A DNA stretch of 64,000 nt, taken from contig CP087219.1 in NCBI GenBank assembly GCA_020912385.1, positions 1,240,001 through 1,304,000 on the forward strand, read 5' to 3'. The position numbers and the translations under genes were made by a program. Shown here one piece after another: positions 10,959 to 22,603 of this stretch (position 1 is its first letter; each line of letters starts with the position of its first letter). This DNA comes from Neofusicoccum parvum. Its lineage: Eukaryota > Ascomycota > Dothideomycetes > Botryosphaeriales > Botryosphaeriaceae. Under the pieces are notes generated by a model that was given only the letters and a program-made list of their open reading frames with translations, ran no database searches and was not told where the DNA came from.

Positions 10959-11954
10959 GGTGGGCGGGCGGGATGATGCGCGGGAGGTCGGGGGTGGATG
11001 ACGATTGAAGGGCTCGTTTGGAGGCGCTGGATCTTTTTGGGAAGGCTTTTTGGGGCGTTTGGGCGTGGACGCCAGCGATTTGCGAGGGGGTTTCGAGACG
11101 TTACTGTTAGGAGTTGGTGGAGGCGATGTGGTGCCTGAGCTTCTGCAGAAGCACGAGGGGACGCCTTTGCGGAAGAAGCGCCGCCGGCGAGAGGTTGGGG
11201 TCTGAATGTTCGAATGGGAGGCCGGAGGGGTTGTTGGTGAGGAAGAGCCGTAGCGAGGGAATTGCTGAAATCACGAGAGGTCGACGAGACGCATTGGAGG
11301 CGCTTTATACCCCGAGGGCGCCCGCGCTGGTTTTGTAGCTGCTCTCCCCCAGACCCGACAGCCGAATCGCATAATCGCCGCAGAGGAGCAAACTTCCCCC
11401 GAGTCGTGGTGGAAATGACGAGCATGGAGCAGCGCGGGGTACGGTGCCTTGCATTAGCGGGTGGTGGGGGAGGAGGCCAGCTTCCGGCTTGACGCTGAGA
11501 AAGGCGATTCGTTCCGCGGGAAGGTCTCGCCGAGGAAGCTATGGCCACATCGATGGAGCTGCACAGGGAGCTACTTCCCCCGCCAGGCTTGCCATGTGGA
11601 GCCAGCAACTGCTTCCGTTCATGGTCTGACCGTCGCAACGTCGGTTGTGGTTCGACGCATTCACTTACACGAGTGCAGGCGAGCTGTCCAGAATGCACAC
11701 CAAGACGAATCATGAACGCTGAATTAGAGACACACCATGGGGTTTGCGGTGAATGGAAAGGACAGAAGCGAGCAAGACCCCTGCGCCCGAGTTGCAGCAG
11801 CTTGGCCTCAACAGCTTATCCACCAAGCTCATACGGCCCACTCTGCTTCCTGCTTCCCCCAACAGGCAACTCCGGCAGATGCTTATCCGGCGGCGTACTC
11901 GGCACCCTGCACAGCGTCAGCAAAACCCCACCTCATCTCACAGCAGCCTCGCAC
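10959..11954. other. Intergenic, upstream of the Dabb-GFA gene
   Basis: About 1 kb. Open frames such as 10919-11713 on the minus strand overlap the real gene start and have no family features. I see nothing else definable. Confidence 0.4.
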
Positions 11955-13146
11955 TCACTGATCCTTCCGCACCTCCCCATACGCACTCAACTCGCTCACA
12001 ACCCCCAGCCTTCCCCTCTCCTGCTGCCGCGGCTCAAAAACGCTCACCGCCGCACCCCCTCCCCTCCCCAGATGCTCCTGCTGCGGCGTCCACGGCGGGC
12101 TCACCACATACAACCCCTCCTCGCTCTCCGGCCGCCACCCCCCTCCGCCCACGAGCACCCCGTCGATCGTGTTTCCCGGCAGCTCCGACACAGCCGTGTG
12201 CGGTGTGACCGGGCTGCGCGGCGTCGTGCCCAGGCTGGTCAGGTCGGGCTCGCTGTACGGGCGGTGGCTGCGCGGCACGTGGGGTTTGCGGACGTGGCGC
12301 AAGGCCCAGATACCCACACCCAGGACGGCGAAGAAGGCGAGGGCGCCGATGACGATGCCTGCGATGGCGCCGGGGGAGAGGGATGCCGGGTTGGAGGAAG
12401 GGGGAGAGGAGGTGGAGGTGGAGGTGTCGAAGGAGGAGACGCTGGAACCCTGGGGGATGGGTTCGCCCGGGCTGAGGGCGAGGGTGGCGGCGGCGGCGGC
12501 TTCTTTCTGGAGGGAGAGTTGGGTAGCGTCGCGCTGGCGGGGTTAGTTGGGAGGAGGGGTGGAACAGGACGAGGGACGGACCGGATTGATCACCCCGACC
12601 ATCTGGTGGTCGATGCATGCGCCTGGAGCCGTGTTGTAGAAGAAGATGGGGGTGACGCGGTTTATTGTCAGGTAGTACGCTGGCTGTCGAGTTCGATGTC
12701 AGTGCACTGCGCCCGGCCGTATGCTCGATTCGAGGCAAGGCACCTACCAGCTCTGTGACATTTACCTGGGCCAGGTTGGCCACAATAGGCTTGAAGCCGG
12801 AGTAGAATCCGAGGCCCACCCTGCTTGCGCCTGTGAGAGAATATGGCACACATGGATACGCGAACTCAGAGCGCGCTACGGAGTTGTTCGTGGGCCAGAA
12901 CTCGAACTTGACGACGTCTCCCACCTGTGCTGTGACATTTTCAGGGGCGAACTTGTTTTCGACCCTGTTCACTGTGATTGTGACCGTTGCTGGGGATCGC
13001 GTGGATGTTGCAGCCGAGACATCTTGGGACGTGGATGTGACTGGTGGAAGCGTTGTGCCGATGATTGCGACGTCGTTCTGTGCGGATGCGAGCGGCCGTA
13101 GGCACGCCAGCACGAGAGCGCCAGCCGCAAGGGTAAGCTGCACCAT
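11955..13146 (-). CDS. Extracellular cupredoxin-domain protein with C-terminal transmembrane anchor
   Basis: The exons are 12748-13146, 12582-12683 and 11955-12533, giving 359 residues. The introns are 64 nt (GTAGGT..CAG) and 48 nt (GTCCGT..CAG). Residues 1-22 are a signal peptide. Residues about 53-165 are a fungal cupredoxin domain (VTITV.., VGDVVKFEFWP, then ..PIFFYNTAPGACIDHQMVGVIN), with the Cys, His and Met of the C-terminal copper loop present. A Ser/Thr-rich stretch (about 195-218) leads to a membrane helix at 222-245 and a cytoplasmic tail with Pro/Ser-rich motifs, as in fungal serine-rich surface proteins. Where relatives carry an Asn-His-Ser/Thr motif, this protein has Asn87-Asn88-Ser89, so one expected ligand is missing. 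The Ala/Glu segment and intron 2 are less certain than the rest. Confidence 0.8.
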
Positions 13147-13607
13147 GGTTTGTGTATCTTGGGAGAGGCAGAGGCAATGCCGGAAGCTGAGGTGAGCTTG
13201 ACGACCCGACGAAGTGGCGAAAGAAGAATCCAACAAAGAGATGCATTCGCAATCGTCCAAAACGTAGGTCCCATGCCACGTGCTTGATGCTTCGGGGTAG
13301 AACAAAGAAACCGAAGCTGCGAAGGCAATGCATTTGTTTTAAGTAGGACAGTCAGAAATTCACAGGTACATCGTCCCTGAAGAAAGAGACAGCGCAGGAC
13401 TCGAGAGAAAAGGAAACCTCTTCTCAAACTTGGTTTCTGCGAAGGCCTCCGCAACATATTACTTTGAATTTCACAGTGATCTTGCGGGTGATAATTGTGC
13501 GCTGCAAGGCTGGTGGATTCAGCTGTCAAGGTCCGGAAGACACCCTTCTCCACTCACATGATCTCTCTGACATTCGCCGTTTCCACATCGCTGTCGATGA
13601 CTGAATT
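13147..13607. promoter_or_regulatory. Upstream region of the cupredoxin gene
   Basis: The 460 bp lie between the cupredoxin start and the 3' end of the next minus-strand gene. No clear motif was seen. Confidence 0.35.
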
Positions 13608-15276
13608 CTATGCATGTTTCTGAGCAGCATCGACAACGACAGTCCCTACCGGCGGCGTGCCCGGCTGAGTTTCCCCGTCCACCGACTCCTCCTTCAGCTT
13701 CCGGTTCTCCCTGTTATCATCGTTAGCATCGCTGCTGTCACCGAGAGGAATGCCATACTCACTCTTCCCTGTTGTGGAGGTACCTCACGACGAATGTCAT
13801 GAGAATGCACGCGAACGCACTCGCCGCGACAAACGGATACCCCTTCGGAAACCTCGGCGCCTCGACTGTCTTGAACACCAGCAACGGCGTCCACGCCGTC
13901 GTACTCTGCGAAATAGCGTTCATCGCAATCAGCATGAACGAGCGCTCGTCCGGATGGTGGCGCAGGATATCGTTCGCCCAGCCGTACAGCACCGACGAAA
14001 GCGCCACGGCCGAGTACATGGTATTGAATGCGAACCACAGCGCGGACTCAGGCACGTTCCAGACACTCAGGATGATCAGGCCGATGAGGTTCCACACGCA
14101 CGCCAGCACAATGGCACCAGTACGGCCAAGAAACAGGTCTGACCCGAAGCAGATGAAGAGGACGTAAAAGATGCCGATTGCAGGGGCGGTGGAGCCGAGC
14201 GCGTTGACCTTTGCCGAGGAGTAGCGGTGAAGGCTCTTGAGCCAGAGGAGGTAGCCGCCGGCGCTGGTGTTGATGCTGCCGTTCCAAAAGAAGATGTCCC
14301 AGATGATGAGAATGTAAAGCTTCCAGCTTGTCACGATGTTTTTTATCGTGCGCCACGTCAGGTGGCCTGTCGCGCGCGGCCCGTCCTTCTCGAGACGCCT
14401 CTTTGCAAGCTCGACGTCGTGTTCTTTGAGGACGAGCTTGTTCGGCATGTCGGGCGTGCCGGGAAAGATGAATATCCCAAGGATCCCCATGAAAAACGTT
14501 ATGCCGGAACAGATGATATACATCCACCTCCAGCCTGAGAGACCGTGGACGCCGTCGAGGGTGCTTGAGGCGGCGCTCTGGATGAGGCCAGCGGTAAGGG
14601 TTCCCAGGGTAAGACCAACATAGAACACGCCCCCTCTCCGACCGAGCTCATGGCCACGATACCACGCGCCCAAGACATAGTGGACTCCAGGGAAATAGGC
14701 GCTCTGGGGGACTTGTCAGACCGGAAGTTCCAGTGTCAGGACAGGAGCACGAGTTTGGGCCCACCTCAAATAATCCGACCATGAAACGGTATGCCATCAG
14801 CTCAGAGTATCCAGCAGCCCGGTATTGCAATAGAGTAAAGACTCCCCAGGCCATGTCCATTCCAGGAAGTAGCCATTGCATGCGGACTTTCGTAAATAGC
14901 CACGCAAACGGAATCTGCCCGACCACGGCACCAACGACATACATGGTCTGCAGGTGGACCAGCTCATTACCGTGAAAGCCCAGTTCATCAGAAAGGCCCG
15001 CGACATATGCATTGTCTGCCCACTCTCCTGTCAGCTCGCCGCCCTGACTCAACGGAAAAGTGATGAAGAATGTCGAAACTTACTGATGTTTGCCTGATCC
15101 AGATATTTGACCCAGTATACCGCAAATGCGTACGGTACAATCAGCAGGTCCAGCTTGACAATCAGCTTCCGCTCCTCAGGCGTGTCATCATCCGCGAACC
15201 AATTTTGCCAGCGCTTTGCGCGCAGAGGTACGATGGACGGCACGACCGAAGGATTGATTGAAGGAACCTTCACCAT
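13608..15276 (-). CDS. MFS transporter, anion:cation symporter (Dal5/pantothenate-type) family
   Basis: Four exons (15084-15276, 14765-15015, 13763-14703, 13608-13710) encode 495 residues. The introns are 68, 61 and 52 nt, and each splice restores family sequence: LDQANIN|NAYVAGL, GLFE|SAYFPGVHYVLGAWY, and a charged tail. Family marks include the first-helix DLLIVPYAFAVYWVKYLDQANI, the RMQWLLPGMDMAWGVFTLLQ region, a GWRWMYIICSG motif and twelve hydrophobic segments. Members move small carboxylates, vitamins or amides (allantoate, pantothenate, nicotinate) with protons across the plasma membrane. A GATAAG site lies about 80 bp upstream on the coding strand. Together with the second ACS transporter nearby it suggests scavenging of small organic anions. 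Confidence 0.92.
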
Positions 15277-16279
15277 TGCTGGGGAGAGACGTGCTTACTT
15301 GCACGAGGATAGACGTCGTGGTGGCACAAGCGAGCAGAAAGCTCTCCAGGTGGTCTTATCTTTCTTACCAGGCCAACGTGCAGGGGAAAAAGAAAAATCC
15401 CGAGTAGGTGGGAGCATCTCATTGCTCCACCCTAACGCGCCATCAACGCGTATGCGTGGCAACACACGCTAGTTACACGGGAAGGGTCGGGAGTGCGAGA
15501 GATAGGGCGGGCGGGTCGCTGCGACGGCAAGACGCAAGTAAATCCCGAATTGCATGCCTGTGCCGATCGAGTCAGACATGTTGCTTGACATGGCAGCAGT
15601 TGGCCTGTTTGCCGGGTGGTGGGAGACGCCCTATTGCCTTTTCGGTAATTCGCCATCGTTCCTCGCAAGCACACAATAGCAAGCCCGCTATTTGCCAAGG
15701 GGCGGCGCCCGACCGTCAAATAAAATTTTCCCATCGGCGACTAATGGAAAGGCGGGTCGCGCAGGGTCGTGCCATGCGGGTATTCACGTCTTGCAGATGC
15801 CATTTGAGCCATCTCCCGCTCGTGCAGAAATGGGGTTGGCCTGTCGTCGGCGAGAACAGCAAGCGGCTATCAGGTTGTGGTGTTCAGCGGCATGCGCGTG
15901 GCTTGATTCGACGTATCAGCTTTCTTTTAGTGATGCCATAGGATTGCAATCCGTACTTTTTCGTGCCTTGGGCGTTCTTGGTGTTTCCTGTTCCGTCAAG
16001 CTGTGTCACAGGCCCGCCGTTGACGCCGAGTAACACTTTCGATTGTCACAAAATACCATATGGTGATGGCTTGGTTGGCGACCTTAGCTTCGTCTTGCCA
16101 GCACCACTGTCGTACCACTTCTTAGACAATGGGATCGTATAGGGCAAAATAGGGTATCAAATTTTGAGGCGGCCAGTATCCAAAGGCCCCACTTTCGAGG
16201 TTCTACCTGACTCTCAACACCATGGCCGAAATCTCATCAGCATTCCGCTCGCCCGGGGACGCCTGATGAGTAAATGGCT
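15277..16279. promoter_or_regulatory. Promoter region of the first MFS gene
   Basis: About 1 kb. It contains a GATAAG motif on the minus strand (15355-15360) close to the MFS start. The far half is more AT-rich. No gene was seen. Confidence 0.4.
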
Positions 16280-18295
16280 CTACAACCTCTGAGTCCTCTC
16301 CAGCAGGTCCGAGTATCGTCCATGAGGGTTCAAGTTGCCATTTTGATCGTACAACTCTGCATCGCTTTCATTCCCTCTTCTCTGTCCGTAGACTTCAGAG
16401 GGGAAAGAGTTCCACTCCTCCTCGAACTGGCTCGGTGCATGTCCGCAGTTCCACGGCCCAGGCCTCCTCCGCCCCCAGAACTCCATGAGATCTCCGTAAA
16501 GCCCGAAGAGCCGACCCTGAATCATGCCTGGTTCTGGAAAGTCCATTGCGCCGTCGCAACCTCGGCCAAACCGAATGCCGTCTGTTTCTGCATCGCGCGC
16601 ACGCCACCCTAGGGTGACTGGTTCGGGTGAGTAGTCGGCAGGACCAGGGTTCATCTGAATGACCCCAAAGAAAGGCCCCCAAGCGAAGCTGCCCCAGGTG
16701 CGTGAAGACCTGCTATCACGACAGAGAAGAAGACGAAGATTATTTTGGCTGTCGAGCCAATTGTCTTCGACAGCAGGACACTGGATGTCGTAGATGCCGG
16801 TGATCTGACCGATGTTGACCGGATCATATGCTGAACGCATGGTAGAGGGTGAACCGTTGGAGTCATGCTCGTTCTGGGTGTACGAAGCTCTCCTGACAGG
16901 CTCTTTGGCGGGAGAGTTGGCACTGGACACTTTCTTTTGCGGCTTGGTATCTTCCTTGCTAGATGGCATGGGCGGCATATCCTGAGGATCTTCGACGGGA
17001 AAGTAACGCGGCTCAGCGGGCTTGAGAGCAGACAAGCCTGAGTTCCGGGCGAATTGGCCTGGCGGAAGCTCCTCGCCTGGAGGAATCTTAACGGGAGGCC
17101 TACCAAACCATTTATTCGTTTGACCGTAATCTTCCCATTCATGTTCAAAACTGACAGCATCGCGGGGGCAATGGCGCGGTCCGCCCTGGAGCTTGCCCTC
17201 GAACCCGCATCGGACGTTGTAGAGATTGTAGAAGGTTCCGTCGACCCGATTGCCTTGAAGAAAGCGCATGTCTCCCAGGCCGGTGGTGAACGTGATTCTG
17301 CCGCCATGGCTGGTATCCGTGCCGCGCCACACAAAGCGGAAAGTCTCCCCTCTTGGCGCATCGTCAAAGAGGATTATTCCAGAGAAGGGACCAAAGTTGT
17401 ACGAGCCCCAGAGTTTATCGCCATCTGGACACAGGAGCAATCTGACAGACTTTGTGCTCGCGACAAGCGCTGGCCATTCATGCGCGACAGTGGGTACGGT
17501 AAGGTAGTAGGTACCTTTCTTGCTGTCATGGAGCGCTTTCTTGGTCTTCGGGGCAGCACCCGTCTTTCCAGCACGGCCAGGGGCAATGGGCCTGTCGCTT
17601 GCCTTGGCGGGCTCGGGATCCTTGGCCGGTGCCCTGGCCTTTTTCGAGGTGGTGGAGGCCGGGGCAGCCGCTACGTCATCTTCTCCATTCCTCTTCCTCT
17701 TCTTTGCCGGGGTGGCTGTGGCGGCCTCGACTGCAGGAGTCTTGGCCTTCAGCTCTGCCTTCGCCTTCCGGTTGGCGGCATCATACTCCTTCTTCAAGGC
17801 CGCCTCCAGCTTCTTGACGGCGGAAGGCACCTTAAGCCTGCCGGCGTTGAGAGCGTCGAGCAGGCGCACTTTCGCGGCGTTTTTGTCCTTGGTCTGCGGA
17901 AGGCCATAGTGGTTCAGCTGGGCAACATACCAGTGGCCGACTTGGTCCTTCTGGGGAGCGGCCTTCGCGGACTTCTTCGGACGGAGAAGGGCGGTGAGCT
18001 CGGCTTCGGAGGCGCGCGGGTGCCTGTTGAGGTTGCCAGCATCGACGTAGAGCTGGCCGTGGTAGACGAAGCCGTCGCGGGAGATGGGCGGCGCAAGACT
18101 GGACATGGCGACGGCCGCGGCCGCAGCGGGTGGGGGGCGTGCGGGTGCAGATGGCGAGGGAGCGGCGGCGTTTACACAGGCATTGCTGGGTTGGGGTGGG
18201 CGGGCAGGGCACTTGCACTCGGGCGCGGGTGGCGCTGGAGGCGCTGCATTCGACGCGACCGAGCTCGGCTGGGGCGACGCGCGCTCACATGACAC
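16280..18295 (-). CDS. Fungal protein of unknown function with a duplicated C-terminal domain
   Basis: A single uninterrupted frame of 671 residues. Met64 (near 18106) precedes the first folded-looking sequence (PPISRDGFVYHGQLYVDAGNL), so the true start may be there; the 63 residues before it are Ala/Pro-rich. Residues 150-258 are Lys/Ala-rich with a nuclear-localisation-like KKRKRNGED. Residues 261-391 and 500-637 are two copies of one domain: both contain [VL]RLLLC, WGS, GPF.GII or GPFFGVI, a W+.RD/W+GTD segment, G.I.G..Y.L and a closing F..EW motif. I do not recognise the fold. A nuclear role is inferred from the basic stretch. It sits between two transporters without an evident link. Confidence 0.82.
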   Translation of the reverse strand: MSCERASPQPSSVASNAAPPAPPAPECKCPARPPQPSNACVNAAAPSPSAPARPPPAAAAAVAMSSLAPPISRDGFVYHGQLYVDAGNLNRHPRASEAELTALLRPKKSAKAAPQKDQVGHWYVAQLNHYGLPQTKDKNAAKVRLLDALNAGRLKVPSAVKKLEAALKKEYDAANRKAKAELKAKTPAVEAATATPAKKRKRNGEDDVAAAPASTTSKKARAPAKDPEPAKASDRPIAPGRAGKTGAAPKTKKALHDSKKGTYYLTVPTVAHEWPALVASTKSVRLLLCPDGDKLWGSYNFGPFSGIILFDDAPRGETFRFVWRGTDTSHGGRITFTTGLGDMRFLQGNRVDGTFYNLYNVRCGFEGKLQGGPRHCPRDAVSFEHEWEDYGQTNKWFGRPPVKIPPGEELPPGQFARNSGLSALKPAEPRYFPVEDPQDMPPMPSSKEDTKPQKKVSSANSPAKEPVRRASYTQNEHDSNGSPSTMRSAYDPVNIGQITGIYDIQCPAVEDNWLDSQNNLRLLLCRDSRSSRTWGSFAWGPFFGVIQMNPGPADYSPEPVTLGWRARDAETDGIRFGRGCDGAMDFPEPGMIQGRLFGLYGDLMEFWGRRRPGPWNCGHAPSQFEEEWNSFPSEVYGQRRGNESDAELYDQNGNLNPHGRYSDLLERTQRL

Positions 18296-18354
18296 GGGCC
18301 AAACGGTTTCATCTGCAGCGCTCTGCTCCTAGTCTGCTTCTATCTGCCTGTCCG

Positions 18355-20093
18355 TCACACGTCGCCCGCCTTGCGCAGGCCCTTGAAGAATTTGCGCTGG
18401 CCGGTCATGTCGACGTCGTCCTCGGCGTACACCACGCCCTGCTTGGCCGCCTTGAGCCGCAGCCGCCTGATCCTGCGGATGTCGTGCTCCAGATCCTTCG
18501 TCAGCCACCAGCTCCACGCAATCGCCAGGCACGTCGCTCCGCATGACGCCGCGCAGATGGCGAACGGCACCTTGTACCCGTTGTACGCGTACTTGGACTG
18601 GAACAGCTGCGGCCCCACCACGCCGCCCACCTGCCCGATGCAGTTCTGGAAGGCCAGGCCGAACGCTGCGCCCGTCGCTCCGCTCAGCGTCGACGACCGC
18701 CACGTGAAGAAGGGGATGAAGAATGCCGCGCGGATCGAGTCTCCCACCACGATCGCGCTGTAGATGGCCGCCTTGTTCGACACGCCCGCCAGCACACCGA
18801 AGAAGACCAGGACGATCACGTTGATGATCATGATGAACATCGGGCGCGTCAGGTAGGCTTGCCGCAGGAACCAGCCCGCGAAGATGATGCAGAGCACCGA
18901 TCCAGCCGCCGGCGGGATGTTGAGCAGCTGGTTGCGCGGCAGCCCGGCGTAGCCCAGGGCTGTCGTGATGGTCGGCAGCTGCCACGACAGCGCGTATCCC
19001 GCCATGTTTGTCGTGAAGTGGATGGCCATGAACGAGTAGGTTCGCCAGTCCTTCAACGCCGCCGTGACCTCGGTCTTTTCGAACGACGGCTCGTGCGTCT
19101 TCGGCGCGTTTCCGGTGAGGCGAGTCTCCAAGTACTCTTGCTCGCGCGGGGTGAGCCACTTGTTGGATCGTGGAGACTTGGGATAGTCCGGCAACACCGC
19201 CCAGACCACGATCCCGAAGAGAATCGTGGCAATACCTTCCAGCAAGTACACCCTGGAAGAGATGTTAGCCGGAGCCAGTACAGCACAGCCCATCCCATCG
19301 CGAGATAACTCACCATCTCCACGCGCTGAGACCGCCGAGTCCATTCATGTACGAGACGCCGTACGCGATCAGGGACCCGACAATTCCAGACGTGTTCTGG
19401 ATCGCAAACATCCACATGAAAGGCTTTTGGATCTCGTCCGCTCTGTACCAAGAGCAGAGCTGGACAGCAAGCCCAGGAAACATGCCGGCCTCCATCATTC
19501 CGAGGAAGAAGCGTGCAGTGTACAGGCCTGCCTTGTTTTGGACGGCTGCGTGACACGCCAGTACAGTGCCCCAGGAAACAATGATCCGCGTCTGCCACTG
19601 CCGTGGACTCGTCTTTTTCAAGAGCAGGTTGCTCGGAACCTCGAACAGAATGTAGCTAATCTGCGCATAATCAGCACGGCCATCGTTCAACACGCAGCGC
19701 CTAGTACGTACGAAGTAGATTGACTGGACCCAGTTGTACTCATTCGTCGTCATGCTGAGCTCGTTCAACACGTTACTTGGCTGACCAACTTGCAGGACTT
19801 TGACGCTTGCTGCGTTGGTGTAGTCGACCTGTACAAACTTAGTCTCCTGCGAAAGGTTGATCCCGAGGTGGGTCGCTCACGTTCTTGAACAGGTAAATGA
19901 TACCGATTAGGAGAAGGAATTTTCTGTCGACTTTCCTCATGATGGCTTTGTCCTCTTCAGCCGTGAACGTGGCAAGGAAAGCCTTCTTTCCTGCGTCCGT
20001 GCCATCGTGAAATTCACTGGACACGATCTCCGACGCCGCAGGGCTCTCTATCACCGCTGTGTCTGTCACGGTAGCCGCCTTGCTGTCTGCCAT
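18355..20093 (-). CDS. MFS transporter, ACS family (Seo1/Soa1/allantoate-permease-like)
   Basis: Four exons (19881-20093, 19712-19828, 19314-19660, 18355-19252) give 524 residues. The introns are 52, 51 and 61 nt. The ATG at 20093 (MADSKAATV) is preferred over an upstream GTG-less extension. The motif after helix 1 is VDYTNAA..VLQVGQPSN.., followed by MTTNEYNWVQSIYFISYILFEVPSNLLLKK, the signature of this branch of the anion:cation symporters. C-terminal helices and a basic cytoplasmic tail are complete. Yeast relatives take up sulfonates, allantoate or similar small anions. It is transcribed divergently from the flavin monooxygenase at 20761 with 667 bp between the starts, which strongly suggests that the two act on the same compound or are co-regulated. 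Confidence 0.92.
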
Positions 20094-20760
20094 TTTTCTT
20101 TTCCTCAGCGAAAGGACGGAAGGTGGAAGATGAGATCGCAAATTTCCACGGTGGGAGACACAGAAGTAGAAATCCTTCGTCCGCCTGTCACCCTCTTTCC
20201 TCTCCCAAGCGTGACGGACAGGCCCACACCGGCACACAAGACGGAAGAAATCCCCGTAACGAGGTTACACCCGCGACACTCATGGTAACGTACCCTCTTG
20301 GCTGTCTTGGATCCCAATCATCTACGGCTTGCGGCGAGGCAAATGTGGATCTGCAGTCGAGGTGCGATTTTATCCTCCGCGCACGCCATAGCTTATCAGT
20401 ATCGTTAGGACTAAAGATTATCACAGCCGCAGTAATCGGCCGGAATTGAGCAGAAGGACCCCGCATGGCTCATACAATACGTGCAGGCGCTAAAGCGGGG
20501 AGCTATGTAGCTATATTCCCCCCGTATGACGTGCTTACCTCTCCCGCTTCCGCTAACTGACTAAGCAGCGGTGCAGGAACCTTTGAAAACGAGTGCGCGG
20601 ATAAGAAAGCCGAAGATTGACTGATGAAATCTAGGTGTCTGCAGTTCGGACAAGCAAATCGAAGTCGCCGAAGCCTCGCTTCCCAAGCTTAGTTCTTAGC
20701 CTGCCACGTCTCTCCTTGCCGTCTTGACCGTCACTTGGCGACCAAGCCACAACCTTAAGC
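20094..20760. promoter_or_regulatory. Divergent promoter with four GATAA motifs
   Basis: The shared control region of the MFS transporter (minus) and the flavin monooxygenase (plus). Four GATAA cores are visible: TTATC at 20370-20374, 20393-20397 and 20418-20422 (minus strand) and GATAAG at 20600-20605 (plus strand). GATA factors of the AreA/Nit2 class activate nitrogen-scavenging genes through closely spaced GATAA sites. Function is inferred from motif and context only. Confidence 0.5.
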
Positions 20761-22486
20761 ATGCCTGGACAAACAAACGGTTTCAATGGATATGGCGCAG
20801 AAAAGAAACATGTTCTGCTCAACGCTTTTGACATGAGCACCGTTGGCCATCTGTCGCCAGGCCAATGGAAGGTCAGTCCGGCTGAATGATTACGCGTTAT
20901 TGCAGCTCACGTGTGCCTCTACAGAATCCGAATGATCGCTCGGCTCACAAGCGCAAGCTCGACTACTGGATTGACTTGGCCAAGCTGCTTGAAAGAGGTG
21001 GAATCAATGCGCTGTTCCTTGCAGACACCTACGGCGGATATGACACATACGAGGGCAGTTTAGATAACTGCATCAGAAGAGCCGCACAATGGCCCGTCAC
21101 GGATCCTACGATTGTCAGTTTCCCCCTCTCCGGCGACGGATGATAATTGAGTCGGCGATGAGGCGCGATTTGGAGACGGAGTGCCTAACGATGTGTCAGC
21201 CGATATCCGCCATGGCTGCAGTAACGAAGAATCTGGCCTTCGGAATTACCGCTTCGACGACCTTTGAGCCGCCCTTCCTACTTGCAAAGAGGTTCTCGAC
21301 CTTGGATCATCTGACCAATGGTCGGATTGGCTGGAACATCGTTACGTCCTGGAAGAAGGCAGCCTTTAAGGCCATTGGCCTTGACTCCCCCATCGAACAC
21401 GATGAACGCTACGTCCAAGCAGATGAGTATCTCAGAGTGCTCTACAAGCTCTGGGAAGGATCCTGGAGTGACGATGCCATTGTGGAGGACAAGGAGAACG
21501 ACACTTACGCACTGCCCGAAAAGATTCGGGAGATCCACCACCACGGCAAATACTTCAACCTCGACAGCAGGCACATAGTCGATCCGTCTCCTCAGCGCAC
21601 GCCATTCCTCTTCCAGGCCGGAACATCGCCGTAAGTGCATGCGCCAACGCTGGACCTCACACAACTGACAACCCTCAGCGCCGGCTCCAAGTTCGCGTCC
21701 ACGCACGCCGAGGCAATCTTCGTCTCCTCTCACAGCCCCATCCCGCTCCGCCCCAAAATCGACAACATCCGGCGCCTCGCCGCCGAAGCGGGCAGGGACC
21801 CGCGTTCGATCAAAGTCTTCGCGACCTTCTGCCCGATCGTTGGCCGCACCGACGCCGAGGCGCAGGAGAAGCTGCGCGAGTACAAGAAGTACGCCTCGAC
21901 CATCGGCGGCCTCGTGCTGTTCAGCGGCTGGACCGGCATCGACATTTCGACGCTGCCGCTAGACGAGGATCTCACGCCGGCGCACTCCAAGGAGGCGAAC
22001 AGCGTCAAGTCGATCCTGTCGACTCTGACGGCGACGTCCAAGGACGTGCCGCAGGTGACGCCGCGCGTGGTCGCCGACAAGGCGGCGATCGGCGGGTTGG
22101 GCCCGGTCGCGGTGGGTTCGCCGGCGACGGTGGCGGACGAGATGGAGAGGTGGATCCACGAGGCCGATGTCGACGGGTTCAATCTCGCGCACGTCACGAC
22201 GCCTGGGACGTTCGAGGATGTCGTGGACTTGCTGATCCCAGAGCTGCAGAGGAGAGGACTGTACCCCAAGAAGATTGAGGACGGACTGACCGCGAGAGAG
22301 AAGGTGTACGGAAGGGGCCAGGCCAGGCTGAGGGATGACCACGAGGGGAGTAAGTACAAGTACGACGTCTACCAGGAGGAGCCGCCGTACGTACACCCGC
22401 CGGAGACAACCAAGGCTGGGAAGACGGGCCGGCCGAGGCAGCCCGTGGCATACGATCTGGTGAGGCAGAAGGAACTCGTAGCATGA
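20761..22486 (+). CDS. FMNH2-dependent monooxygenase, NtaA/SnaA/DszA family (bacterial-luciferase-like)
   Basis: Four exons (20761-20871, 20925-21113, 21200-21630, 21679-22486) encode 512 residues. The introns are 53, 86 and 48 nt. The N-terminus KHVLLNAFDMSTVGHLSPGQW and the core segments ALFLADTYGGYD, LAFGITASTTFEPPFLLAKR, LTNGRIGWNIVTSWK and HERYVQADEYL are diagnostic of the two-component class that oxidises nitrilotriacetate, pristinamycin precursors or dibenzothiophene sulfone. The C-terminal PATVADEMERWIHEADVDGFNLAHV closes the TIM barrel. The enzyme needs reduced FMN from a separate reductase; none is visible in this window. The C-terminus is longer than in bacterial members. The substrate is unknown; its pairing with a small-anion transporter suggests an imported organonitrogen or organosulfur compound. 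Confidence 0.93.
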
Positions 22487-22603
22487 TTCTGAAGATTACT
22501 CTATTCCTCCTTCCATTTTCCTGGTATCCCGCCGTTCTAGCTTCTAAATCAATCTCTCAAAAGCTTGCGTACTCTTCTATGCTGTTCTACATTCACCGCA
22601 AGC

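Noticed and set aside
11640..11665. Possible tRNA B-box (GGTTCGACGC)
   Set aside because: The flanks do not form a T-stem and there is no matching A-box or acceptor stem upstream.
11541..12758. 405-codon plus-strand frame
   Set aside because: Antisense to the cupredoxin gene, whose three exons give a coherent domain order on the minus strand.
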